From Manis javanica (lineage: Eukaryota; Chordata; Mammalia; Pholidota; Manidae), in assembly GCF_040802235.1 (NCBI RefSeq), contig NC_133170.1:7207001-7271000 (forward strand): DNA of 64,000 nucleotides. Direction: 5' to 3'. Under the pieces are notes generated by a model that searched no databases, had not been told where the DNA came from, and saw nothing but the letters and a program-made list of their open reading frames with translations. Both the position numbers and the translations under genes were made by a program. Each line of letters starts with the position of its first letter. Position 1 is the first letter of the stretch. This document shows, piece by piece, positions 23,294 through 35,030 of the stretch.

Positions 23294-25139
23294 GTGAGTG
23301 CCTGGAACCATTACTCTGGTGCGAAACTGCCTCCCGCGGCTTTGATTGCGGAGTGCTCTTTCCTCTCTCGCCTCCCCCACCTCCCGGCCTCTCCGCACAC
23401 ACACGCCCAGGAAGTTTTGTCTTGGAGATGGCATCGTTTGGAGCGCTCTTTTCGCGATCCTCAGACCCTCCGATTCTTCTGGAAACACATGTTTAGGGTG
23501 TCTTTTTTAACTGGGGAGGGGTATTCGAGGCAAACCGAAAGTCTTGGTGGGGGCCGCGAGGGGAGCCTGGCAACGGGTGAGGAGTCGCTGGAGTTGAGGG
23601 CTCCGCGTTGAAGGTGACAATGCCTCCTCGCGGGCGTAGCTCCCTGGCGAGGAGGAGCCCGGTGGCTGCGAGGCCCGAGGGGAGGACGCCTGGGTGGCAA
23701 CCGCGGAGGCCCCCGGGTCGCGCCCCGCCGGGGGCGCGCGCCGCGGGGGTGCTCGGCGCCGTTGGGGCCCCTCGTGGTGGAGTTGATGGCAGCCCCCAGC
23801 GCGTGTTTGATAACGGGGAGGACAATAAGCGCCATTCGCCCGGCGACTAAGTTGCCGTCGCCTCGCGAGCTGGCGGGCGTGCGGGGCTTGAGGCCGGCCT
23901 TTGGGGTGCACGCGGCCTGGCGACGCCGGCCCGACTCCGGAGCGATGCGGCTGCGACAATGAGAGCGACACGCGGCCGCTCGCGAGCAGCGCGGCTCCCG
24001 GCGGCCGCGCCCAGGCGGCGCGTCCGGTCGTCTGGGGAGCCCCAAGTTCTGCGGGCGGCCGTTCACCTGTGGCGTGGATGGGGGCGCCACGGCGGCGGCT
24101 CCCCGGGGCGGCCGTGGGCGGTTGGGACGGCCCGGCAGCGCGAGGGGGCGCGGGCGCGGAAGGAGGGCGAGAACTCGGGGCTCGGCTTTTTGTGCCGAAC
24201 GTGCCAGCACGTGCTCGGGGCTGCGACCCCCGGTCTGCCCGAGCGCCCCGCTCCGGCCGGCGGCGAGGTGCGGGCGCTGTCGGGCCGGCCGGCCGGCAGG
24301 ACAATGATTTGCCGATGATGGCGTCCTGCCAGTTTAAAAAGCAGAGTGAAAGTCGCCAACTCCCCTCCGGTGCGGGGCGGGCAGGCGGGCGTTCCTCGCC
24401 ACGGACTGCGCGGAACTCGGACTGAAAGGGCTCGCGGCTGCGGGGAGGGCGGAGGGCAGGGCCGCGGGTCTCGCCCCCGAGAAACAATCCGACATCGCTG
24501 GTGCTGCGCGTAGGCAGCGCCCGGCCGGACAAAACAAAGAGCCGCATGTGCGGGTGCGGGCCCCGCCGTCGCTCGGGGCGGCCGCCGGGTGCGGGGCCGC
24601 GCGGCCCGGGCCCCCCGAAGTTCGGGCGAGTCTCGGGAGGGGCTTGTGCCTCTCGGCCCGTCGCGGGCAAACTTTGGCGGAGCTACTTGTGCGAGGCGCC
24701 CTGTTGGCGCGGGGGAGGCGGCGCGCCCCGCGCTCCGGGCGGGGAGGGGGCGGCGGACTCGCGGCCCCCCGCGCTGGGCCCGGGGCCGGCTGCGCTGGCC
24801 GAGCGGCCGGGAGAGCGGGGGCCCCCGGCCCTCGGCCCGACCCCCGCGGCCCGGAGCCTGCGTCTGGGAGGTCTGCGGATTCGCCTTTGAAGTCGCACTG
24901 TTGCCATGTTTGAATTACGTCAGGGCAAAGCCATGAGGAGGAACAAGCCCCGGCGGCGCGGCGTGCGGGAGGCGCGGCCTGCGGGAGGCGCCGCGCGGGC
25001 GGGCGGGCGCGGGGCCCGTTGTTCCGGCGCAGGTGAGGCGGGCGGCTCGCCTCGCGCGGCCCTCGCCCCGGCGAGCGGCCCTCCGCGCGAACTTTCTTCG
25101 CGAGCCGAGGAGTTTGTTTACCGACAAGCCCGCCGGGAG

Positions 25140-25205
25140 CGTTTCTAGCTGCCGCCTCGGTGCGTCTCCCCGGCCGCCGCCGCCGCCGCCGCCGTGGGCC
25201 CGCGG
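25140..25205 (+). other. Candidate alternative first exon
   Basis: GC-rich sequence ending in a good donor, GCGG|GTAAGC, at 25205/25206, still inside the CpG island. CpG-island genes often have such alternative first exons. Only the donor supports this one. Confidence 0.25.
25174..25194 (+). repeat. (CCG)7 microsatellite
   Basis: Seven uninterrupted CCG units just upstream of the 25205 donor. Confidence 0.9.
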
Positions 25206-26189
25206 GTAAGCGGCGTGGGGGGCCCGGGGGCGGCGGGGGGACGCGGGCGGCGTTCGGCCGCTCTCGGGGCGACGGGCGAGCGCGGCGAGCACCCCCACCC
25301 GCGGCCGGGCCGCGCCCGCACGCCCGGGGCCCCAGCCCCGACGACGCCCGGGGCCCCACTGGGGAAGTTTCGGGGCTCCCGGCTGCCCTACAAAGGGAAG
25401 TGAGGACTGGCCGAGCGGTGCGTGCCGCTGTGGCCTTTGTGTTTACGGGCAGGAGGGGACCCGGTGGGGGCGAGGCTTGTTTTGGTGGGGGCGTTGGTTT
25501 CTCGGGGTGTAGGGCGGCGCAGCGTGTTCTCGTAACTGTGACCCTTGTAGCGTTCTTTGTGTTTTTTTCTTGCTCTAACCTTGGATTGCCACAGGCACTC
25601 GGAAGACTGGGAACCAGCCACTGTTTAGCCAAACATGGACCCCGTGCGAGACAGATCCACCCCAGCAGCCCCTTCCTCTCCCCGTTGTTCTAAGGAAGGT
25701 CAAGAAAATTCTCCCTTCTCCCGTTTTTCTCTCAGTAATTAAACATAAATTTGACCTTGTCATTAAAAGTGCACTGAAAGCACCTGTTTTTGAACTGGAG
25801 TTTGCCAGACTTACAAAGCCTTTTAATAATTTATATTGCAAAACTGAACACGTTTATTAGTTGCTCAATCTAAATAAATTAAACCTTCGTAGTTTGTTTC
25901 TGGTGGAGTTGGAGAAAAGCCTGATGGCAGTTAAAGCATTTGGTGATTTAGGGAATGGGGGGTCTTTCTTGGCCCTAAGTGTGTGTATGCCTGGCTCGTG
26001 GATCTTAGGATGACCTTGAAGAAGCCGTCACGCAGGGGGAGTTGGGCCTTGGGAGATTTTATGTGGGGGATGGGGAGGAAAAGGGTCAGGGGATGACACA
26101 CGGTAATAGCCAGCTAGCCCCGCTGGCTTCTTCCTAGTTCCTGTGCACTGGGGTTGACCTTCTGGTTATCCTCTTAGATTTTATTTTCA

Positions 26190-26364
26190 AGCTAACTTTT
26201 TTTTTTTTTTTTTTCCGGTATGTGGCCCCAGGCATAGCTGAGATCGTTTGACACATGGGTGCTTCTTTGGTATTTGGGGTTTGCCTGCAGTCTAGACATC
26301 TGATAAGCAGCACCGTGTCTGTTGCTTCTTTCCTGATTTCTCCTTCCTTTGGGTCATGTTTCAA
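26190..26364 (-). pseudogene. Possible 3' end of an unidentified retrocopy
   Basis: The minus strand carries an open stretch (MKHDPKEGEIRKEATDTV...) running into an 18-base A tract, seen as T's at 26198-26215. No AATAAA and no target-site duplication was seen. The parent gene is not recognised, and it may be a chance frame next to a T tract. Confidence 0.25.
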
Positions 26365-27289
26365 TGTTAGAATCTAAAAGTGGTCATTACTGAAAAATAA
26401 TGGTGTCCTTAGATGCCACACCCAAACCAAGAAATCCATACAAGTCAAAATCCATTTTGTGTTATTCATTGCTTTGTTACTAAACACATTTCTTCCAAGT
26501 TTTGGTTGACCAAATTACAAATACCTAAAGGCAACCAATATTAGTAACTGTACATTTGAAGTGAATAGAAAGAACATGTCAAGAAAAAAATGAAAAACTT
26601 TGGATTAAACAATTTAGGGCAGTTATTTCTCTACGTCTTGTATTTAAAATGCATATGAGGTGCTTTGCAAATAACACTGAGGTTCTTTGGTTTTCTTAAT
26701 ATTTCATAACTGAGTTACAGCTAGAATTTTAATATACTGGGAAATTTCAAATATATAGAGCTTAATAATTTTTTTTGAATATCAGATGGTATGTGTGATG
26801 GAGATGACGAGTTGAGAGTAGGAAAGGCACACAATGTCTACTGCCTTCTCTTTGCATTACTTTGTGGGAGGCTAGAGATGAAAAGTTCACTACACGGTTT
26901 ATTCTAGAGCCTTGGTAGGCAGCAGGCCTCAAGGCTGCTGTGTTGCACACTATTCTTAATTCAGTAGATCTGGAACATGGATGGTCAATTGTTTTCCCCC
27001 AGAGTTGTAATCAGGCTCTGGGAAAACTTGGCTCATGGGGCCCAAACTGAGCAGATTTCTATGTCAGACAAGCAATTTGAGGCTGATTTCCATATTAAGT
27101 AAGTTTTTCACTGGGGAAAATTTAAGCTTATATGAAGTCTAAACTACGTAAGCTGTTAGGAGTAGAAATGAATTATTTTTTCCCATGCAGACAGTAGGTT
27201 GCTTTAAAAACATGACATTTTCTTTTTTCCTTAGGGAGATGCTAGGAATAAAACAGGCTGAGAAGGAAGGGAACACATTTGTTGAGGCA

Positions 27290-27480
27290 CTAGGTTAGTT
27301 CAGAAATCCCTGGGGTTAGAATGCCTAGGTTCCAAAGCTGTGATCATGTTAAATAAGTCACTTTGTGGTCTGGTTTTCTCATCTGAAAAATAGCAATAAT
27401 AAAGAATACCTAGTTCATAGAGTTGTAAATGAGCAGGTAATGTGCTTGGTAAATAATGGATGTTGTCCTCACTACTTGGG
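27290..27480 (+). repeat. MIR SINE fragment
   Basis: 'gtctggttttctcatctgaa' with flanking 'aaatagcaataataaagaat' matches the forward MIR second half. Confidence 0.65.
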
Positions 27481-28224
27481 GAAGCAGACATTTTACAGAA
27501 GACAAAAACTGAGGCCTGGGTCAGTTACGTTGCTGGAGGAAATACTCGGTAAATGTTGAGTGGAAAGAATGAGTGTCTTTGGTCTCCTCCCCCACCTTCA
27601 GAAACTGGTTCTGGGCAGACACTGCCTTTCAGCTCCTGGTTGCCCATCCAGTTCTGATTCAACCATTTTGCATCAAAAAAGTCCTATGGAAATCTAGAAA
27701 ATCCCATTTTCTTCCTGATTTCTCCTGTCTGCAAGAGTCCTGGATAGTTTCAATGCTGGGAGGTGGGAGTGGTTTATAAACTGAAAATATTTTGCTGTTA
27801 ATTGGTTGCCCAGTTTCTATTTACATTGAATCTGTAGCTAAGGTTTCCTGTATTATGGAAATTACCTGGAAATGTATCTACTCCAAAAGAAGGGGAGTTT
27901 GTTTCCAAGGGAGGGAGGTTCTCTTTTTGCACCAGAAATACATAAGTCACAGGCACATTTGCTATGACACATTCAAGTAGAAAATTTGCAATTGAATTAA
28001 AATAATTCATTTCTAGCTTTGTATTTAAGTTGTTGCCACGTATTATTTTAGGTCTGATTTGGCTTACATTCTTTTAATTGCTTGTTAATGTATGCTGAGT
28101 TTAAATTGCTCTATTTTTTTTAATTGTTTTATTTTATTATCGGATATTATTGTTAATCTCTTACTGAGCTTAATTATAAAGTTAATCAGAGGTATGTATG
28201 TGTAGGAGAAAACATAGCGTAATA

Positions 28225-28315
28225 GAGTTTTGTACAATCTGCAGTTTCAGTTATCCCCTGGGGTCTTGGAATGAATAACCCATGGATAAGGGGGAACTAT
28301 GATATATAACTGATA
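28225..28315. repeat. Tigger/MER2-like DNA transposon end
   Basis: 'gcagtttcagttatcccct' and 'catggataagggggaactat' resemble the terminal sequence of Tigger-class elements. Short and degraded. Confidence 0.45.
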
Positions 28316-29014
28316 CAATCTTTTTTAAAGCTATTGTATAGAGAGAAATAAAGGTACTGTGGAAAAGAGAAGAATTGACAGTAAAACAAAAGGTGTTCAG
28401 TTAAGCCACTAAATTTCTCAGATTCTTGAATGGCTCTCTACTGCTTACAGAACATAAGATACAGGGCTCCTTGGCAGGTGACAAAGCCCTTGAAATCTGA
28501 GGGATGCCCTTCTGTTACACTCTTCTACTCTTTTCCTTATGCTTACAATTGTGCTGTAGCAAGACTGATTTAGTTTAAATTGCTCTTATTTTGAAAACTC
28601 ATTTCACCCTACACAATTCTAATCCCTTCCTTCCTCCCACAAGCCTGCTTGAAATAAGCAATAAATGTTTTTTCTGCTAATTGTTGTGAAAGCATTGAAT
28701 TGTTTACTACTAATCTTCTCCAATTAATTCATTTGATTTACATTTCCTGGAAATCTTTAAACCTCACAGGTTTTTTCCCCCCATAAAGTCTGTAGACTTG
28801 ATTGTTAAAGAGAAGTGACTATTCAAATTACCAGTTTTTTATTTCACATCTTCGTTGTAGGCACCATTTCCTTGCCTTTAAGAATACATTCAGGTCTATT
28901 TTGTCTACACCACTCTTGGGGTATTTTGCAAATTCCACTTTTTTCTGTGTACTATGTACAGTCAACACCTGGTTGTAATATGAAACTTGGTTCCTGCCCT
29001 ACAACAGTTTATCA

Positions 29015-29345
29015 TTGAGTAGAGGAGATAATACAGTGAATAAGTATGTGAAATCCTGTGTTAGGTGTTCTAATAAGATAATGGGAGGATTTTGTAAAAC
29101 TAAATAATTCTTAAAAGAGTTTCCAAGGTTAAGGGGATGGAGCAGAAAGTATCTCAGGCAGAAATAACAATCTGAGTAGAGATGTAGCTAGTTATTAAGG
29201 TTGGTTTGGGGAATATCAGAATTGCAAGTTGGAAACAGCTGGTAGGCAGCACCAGATCCTGAAAAGCTTTGAATTTCTTGCCAAGGAGTTTAGATATTAT
29301 TCAGAAACAGTACTGGTACCTTGGAAGGGTTGATTACTACTTGAA
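29015..29345 (-). repeat. L2 LINE fragment
   Basis: Reversed L2 blocks in order: 'agtgaataagtatgtgaaat', 'ctgagtagagatgtagctag', 'gcaccagatcctgaaaagct'. Confidence 0.55.
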
Positions 29346-29639
29346 CTTTAGGAAGATACCACCTGTTTGAAGGATACAGTGAGTCTGTTATGAGTTTGTG
29401 ACAGGAGTTGAAGCAACACGATGAGGGACGGAATCAGCTGGGATGGGATGGGCTTGAACCAGAGAAGTGCAGAAAGGAGGAAAGTCTCCAAGGACTTTGT
29501 AGTGGACAGTGGTGTGGCCATGCAGAGGGTGAGAAGGGAGAGAGCGCAGTTGACTTCCAGCCTATTTTGTGTGACTGTGGATGATAACTGAGATCAGTGA
29601 ACACAGAAGAACATGTTTGGAAGAGAAGATTAGAATACA

Positions 29640-29800
29640 GTCCATTCAGTGCATTTAAAGGTCTATTAGATTGCCAGCCCTTGTGTTGGTGCTTTATGGA
29701 TATTACTGAGAGTTGGGATTTATCCTTATTTTATAGGTGAGGAAATAGAAAAGGATCTGAGTTCATTGAATGTTCCTGAGGTTTGGGTCAGAACAAGTGT
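29640..29800 (-). repeat. MIR SINE fragment
   Basis: 'ttatccttattttataggtg' then 'aggaaatagaaaaggatctg' is a reversed MIR core. Confidence 0.55.
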
Positions 29801-31559
29801 GTACTGCAATACCCCCTTCCTTAACATTTTTGTCCGCTTGAAAATGGGAGAACAGCTTCACAGAAAGGAATATTGTCCAGTTTCATGCCCTTAAAGTCTA
29901 CCTGAAAAGGTTAATTTCCTCTTTTCCCACAGACCTGGGTTTAAAAGAAGACCTTCCAAGATCAAGAGTCTATCCTCACTTTAAGTTGTTGGACATGTCC
30001 TGTGACAGAGTTTATATTATTCTTTAATGTGAAGTCTTATAAAGTCAAGGAAATAAAGGGTATACATACACTGGTATTTTCATACTCTTGTTTCACAGCA
30101 TCCCTGGAAAGCAGAAGTGAGATTACAGCCACTCTAATATTACAGAGGGTCAAATAAAATTAGAAGTGACTTCCTATTAAATTGTAAAGACAAAGCAGAA
30201 AATGGGCTCCAACTTGACTTGTTACAGTGCCTTTTTCACCAGACTCGAAATAATTGTATTTCCTAACTCGTAATCATCCCTTAAAACAAATACACACCAT
30301 CTCTCCAGCCTTTACAACTTTCTTGTCCCTTGGAATCGCTCTTAATATCTAGAATTTAGAATTAGGATACCGAGTATTTTTTCACACTACTAAAATGGGA
30401 GGACCTAGCATTTTGTTTTCAATAATATCTAGAACTCAGAGATGTGTGTGTGTTTTAAGGCTGCTATTTCACCTGAAGACTTATTTCTGATGAGTTCTAG
30501 GCTCTAATGCTAAGTGTGGATTCCATAGGCAGCCACCGTTATAAATACAGTTTCTCAGAGACTGGGTGGGGTGCATGTTTGGAGAAGGTATTGACAGACA
30601 AGTTGGGGTCTACCACCCCTTTCTTAGTTTTCCTTCAGGCAGGTTTAAATTTGTCCCTTAACAATAAAAAAAGGAAATTCAGAACTTTTGATGCTGGGAG
30701 ATGGGCTCATCATTTAGAAGTAGATAAGAGGAAATAATAGTATTTAATTGCTCCATGGCTCTCCGTAAGCTCCGAGTAAACACATCTCATTGTTGGGGAA
30801 AACTGCAACCAAGCGCCTAGCACGGGGAGGACACAAAACAGTTTTATTTGACCTTTTTGTGTAGAGTGTTGCTCCAGTTACACTACAGTGTTTACTGGAT
30901 GCTGTACTCATATGTGATTAAAGATAGCCTACCATTGACTAAAATGGTGTGGAGGGTGGCATTACCAGTTAACAGCAACTCAAGGTTGCTCATAGCTTTT
31001 CAGCACAAGGGCTTTTCATGTTTATTTCTCTTCCTTTCCCATCATCCTGTCATTTAAAGTTCAGCTCTAAAGAAATGGATCGCTTTTGCTGCAAAGTTGT
31101 CTTTGGTTGCTTGGGTCCTTTGTCTTTGCTCATTGCTGCTTCCTTCCCGCTCTACAAACCTTTTGCTTGTTTCTGCTCTGCAGTTTCCTTCCCATTCTGC
31201 TCTGTGTCTATTCTAATCTTACTGGTCCATTCTGTACTGTCTCCTGTGGAGTGTATTTGCTAACGTGCATCTCTCTCTCTGTAGGTCTTTGAGGAAATTT
31301 AAGTTCTCTGGGCTTTTTCAGATTCCTCTTCAGTGAAGTCAAGGTGTGATGATAACTAAGGTATTGGGGTGTGGCACTCCTGCTGGAAAAAATAGCTTAT
31401 AGGAAAAACGAAAGTAAGCTTCCTTAATTCTTGCACTCCTCAGGCAGTCACTAGTTACTAGTTTTTAAAAGTTCATTTTGAAAGCCAGTTTGTGTTAAGG
31501 TCCCATTTTAGAAACATACTGTGGGATTAGACTCTCTATTAATTCAACTTGCTTACTTC

Positions 31560-31720
31560 ACAGAACAGGATATCTCCGCTCTTCCCTCCCTGCACACGTC
31601 AGACATCTACTGCATTCTTTTTAGGGCTGAAATGGTATTCTGTAGTATGAAGACACCATAGTTTAACCAGTCTGAGAATTTATGGACATTTAGGTTGCTT
31701 TCATAATCTTGTATATTTTT
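31560..31720 (-). repeat. Old L1M LINE fragment
   Basis: 'gaatttatggacatttaggt', then 'tgctttcataatcttgtata' is the reversed L1 ORF2 end/3' UTR pattern. Confidence 0.5.
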
Positions 31721-32964
31721 TAAGTGTAGGCCAGTTGGTTTTTAGAAAGAAAAAGTGATGATTAGAAAAAAAAAAGTGATTAGAAGCTCTAGGGTTTTGG
31801 TCTACTGAAAACTAAAAGCACTTTAATTTAGGAATACTTAAATTTGGGAGGTTGCAAGGATGGTATGGACAAATGTGAAATTAACCATTAAGTTGATTTG
31901 TCACCTTTGACATATTTCCTTCTGAGTTTTCCTCTATCTAGTCCATCCAGTGGCATTTTTGAGTTTTGAAACGTATTTTTGAATATAAAAAAGCCTTTAC
32001 TTCCCAGAAGGAATTTAGAAAGTGGAACTGGGAAAGTTAACTATATTGGAGGAACTATTGGTGTCCTTCAAAGCATACCAACTAAGGTAAGCCTAAATCT
32101 ATTTAAATAAATTTGTTACATTTATCATAACAATAACCTGTCCTTTTCCTGAATGTTGAATTAAAACCCTTATAAGATTTGAAAGACAAACTACTCTGCA
32201 GAATTAAGTTCTTCACCTCATTGTACCTAATTCCATATTAAGAAGGTTACTGAAAACTCTAAAATTTGCATTTCCTAGTTGGAGCTTAAAATCAAATATT
32301 GCTAAAATGTATGAGATCATCTTTAAGTTTAGAATTTAAGTTTGCAATTACCAGAAAATTTTCTTAAATAGCATCCTTTCTGTATTGGTTACTGTGGTGA
32401 AAGATTCCTTTCTTTCCCATTTATATCACATTGCACTCAGTAAACTTCCCTTATGTGTGTTGAATCACGTGTGAAATAAGACCTTGTCCTTGCTCTTGGG
32501 CTTCATACTCTGATTGGATTGGATCAGAATTGGCCCCTTTAGATCTTTGACACACAGTGGTTATTCCACCCTTTCCTTGCCTCAATACTAACACTGCCAT
32601 CCCCTGCTTTTCATTAAGTTGACCATTAGATTTATTTAAATTTAAAGTAGAAGAAATCTCAACAAATCGAACAAAATGTTTAGACTTAATAGTTGGATTT
32701 TTAAATATTAACTTTTGTTTTTAATGTATTTTGTTCATATAATTGCAGTTATTTCTCATGGTTTTTGCTGACTTAGTTAACTAATCTTTTCAACTTTGGG
32801 AGATTGAATTTAAGTTGGACAGAACAACAATTTCTACATGGTTGATTTGTCTTTAACTGTTCGAGTATTTAAAAAATTTGTGGCTGTTTGGCTGACAGTA
32901 GCCAAAGAAATAATGTCAAGGCATTACTTTAACACATGAAGTGTTAGTACAAGTGACAACTTTT

Positions 32965-33065
32965 AAAAAAATTTAATCCACACATTTATTGAATACCTAC
33001 TAAGTGACTGGCACTGTTTTACATGCTGAAGTTACAAAGATGAATAAAGACAGGAGAATTCCTCA
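32965..33065 (-). repeat. L2 LINE 3'-end fragment
   Basis: 'acacatttattgaataccta' then 'ggcactgttttacatgctga'. Confidence 0.65.
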
Positions 33066-33074
33066 CTTCATCTA

Positions 33075-33235
33075 TTTTTATTTTTAGCACAAGCTTATTG
33101 AGATGCAATTCACATACCATAAAATTGACTCTATTAAAGTGTACAATTCAGTGGCTTTCAGTATATATATATTTGTAGAGTTTCGCAACCATCACCACTG
33201 TCTACTTTTAGAAGACAAATGACAGTTTTTAATCA
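33075..33235 (-). repeat. Old L1M 3'-end fragment
   Basis: 'ttattgagatgcaattcaca', 'gtgtacaattcagtggcttt' and 'caaccatcaccactgtctac' are classic reversed L1M 3' UTR blocks. Confidence 0.75.
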
Positions 33236-34743
33236 GCATTTTAAGTCTGTCCTGATTTTTGGCTTTTATCTTAAAGCTTAATTTCTTCTTCAGACGCACG
33301 TAAGGGTGAGGTTGTATGGGTTTCACTCTCACAGATCTGTAACTGTCCCTCAGGAAGCAGGTGGCATTAGCTCCTCTGAAAACATGGTGCTGATTGATGT
33401 GATGCTTATGAGAATAGATGAAGTTACAGGTAGTTTTATATAGCTCACAGTATCATTTGAATAAATGGAATAGATTGATTTGAAAGATTCATTTAATGTG
33501 GCACAAATATGGGACTAGGAAGGAAGTATTCTAAAGAGCTGCCTGGTTTTTTGAAATAATAGAAATCCCAAGTTTAAAGGCATGTTGTGCCTTGTGCCCA
33601 CCTGCCACCCTCTCAAAATATGTAGGACTTTGGTTTGAGCCATTTTGTGCCCCTAGTTCCCTCTGGAGGTTAGGTAGGGTATTTGTTGTTTTCAAAACAT
33701 TAGTGGGGTCCATAGATGTTGTGAAAATAGTTTCAGTTAATCTCTGGGCTCTCCAAAGCTCAAAATGGTTAAACACCAACTACTGCTTTAACTGGGTTGC
33801 TGTAAACAAAGCCCAAAATGAAACCCCTGTGTATTTCCTGCAGATTCCCAGGTGCCTCTCGAGTGAGTGTGGGAATAAGCTCAGAAAGGGTTTAATAGGT
33901 TTATTAAGTAATCATCCATAAAAAGGTTCATGGGCCACTTGTGTGTTGCATCAGGACAAGTGCCTGCCACTTCACTGCGCTTAGCACCGCCTGGAAGAGG
34001 GTGGGCTGTAGGATTTACAATCCCTCTCAGATATTTAGGCAGAAGAAATAATGTCAGGACAAACATAAGATCACAGCTACCTAAAGTTCTATCAGTCAGA
34101 AGGCAACAGGCTATTTTATTTACGCTGATGTCTAAGAAGACTGTTCCCAAACTGAAGAGTGGCATCCCTTGTGGGGACTTGGGTAAGTTTTGTGGAGATC
34201 CCCACCAAACAAGAAAACTGTACTGAAGATAAATACTTGATGCAGAGTAGCTGCTGATGAAAGGGAGAGTCAGTGCTGAGCTGTGGCCCAGGCGTTCCTT
34301 CACGGCTTGCGGGCGTACTGACCGCAACAAACGATGGCTTCTTGGTCAAACCCAGCCTCAGTGAAGGTAGTTTTCATCTTGGAGATGATCTGAATGCCAT
34401 ATAGTTGGGATGGCAGTTTTACTTGTGGGGAGGGAAGGGGATGGTGAGGGTAGAGATAGTAATCTATCTGTTGTAATAGGATTTTGTCTGTGTGTTCATG
34501 GAATGAACTGGCCTTTCTGGCTGTACTTCCTTTGTCCTTGCTGGGAAGGGAGGCTGAAGTTTCCTAGAGCTATTGATGGAGCCTGGCAACTGTAAGAGGA
34601 ACTGTGGACTTTCGACCTTGATGGGAGTGGAGGGTGTTGGGGGGAATTTGGAGAGCCTGCAGTTTGGTAGGAGGACTAGAAAGACTTTACATTTTTGCCT
34701 CACAACAGCAATGGGCAAATTAAAGCAGTAACTATTATTTCCG

Positions 34744-35030
34744 TAGCACTTCTTTTTTTTTTTTTTTTTTTGAGTTTGTAAGTTTTTTAATCTTTCTGAC
34801 TTGACCAATTTTTAAAAAAAATTTTTTTCTTTTGATATCATGAATGTACGATTACTTGAACAACTTTATGGTTACTAGACTCCCCCCATTATCAAGTCCC
34901 CCCCACATACCCCATTACAGTCACTGTCCATCGGCGTAGTAAGATGCTACAGAATCACTACTTGTCTTCTCTGTATATACTGCCTTTCCTGTGTCCCCTC
35001 CTCCCCCCCATGTGTTAGCACTTCTTTTTT
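34744..35030 (-). mobile_element. Young, very short L1 insertion with a probable 3' transduction
   Basis: A 15-bp direct repeat, TAGCACTTCTTTTTT, lies at 34744-34758 and 35016-35030 and bounds the insertion. The body from about 34829 to 35015 is the same L1 3' UTR as at 11.2 and 63.4 kb, on the minus strand (antisense to SINHCAF). Between the L1's own end (A run at 34822-34828 in reverse) and the terminal A tail (T's at 34753-34771) lie about 50 bp that are absent from the other copies. This piece has an ATTAAA signal (reverse of 34786-34791) 15 bases before the tail. That is the layout of a 3' transduction. Confidence 0.8.

Larger units (their letters stand above)
22785..25420. promoter_or_regulatory. 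SINHCAF: SINHCAF CpG island
   Basis: About 2.6 kb with very high G+C and abundant CpG, against AT-rich flanks. It includes dense CG runs at 23045-23065, 23700-24300 and 24560-25380. It covers the inferred first exon ending at 23293 and a large part of intron 1. No TATA box is obvious, in keeping with a broad housekeeping-type promoter. The long reading frames on both strands inside it reflect GC-rich composition. Confidence 0.9.

Noticed and set aside
23507-24670. 387-codon minus-strand open frame in the CpG island
   Set aside because: Composition effect of very GC-rich DNA with few stop codons. Low-complexity Arg/Pro/Ala/Gly, no recognised domain and no splice or poly(A) support.
24063-24890. 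Several overlapping 75-175-codon frames on both strands
   Set aside because: Shadows in the CpG island with no codon preference or recognisable protein.
24334-25632. 432-codon minus-strand open frame overlapping the previous one
   Set aside because: Same GC-driven artefact; repetitive Arg/Ala/Pro sequence without homology that I recognise.
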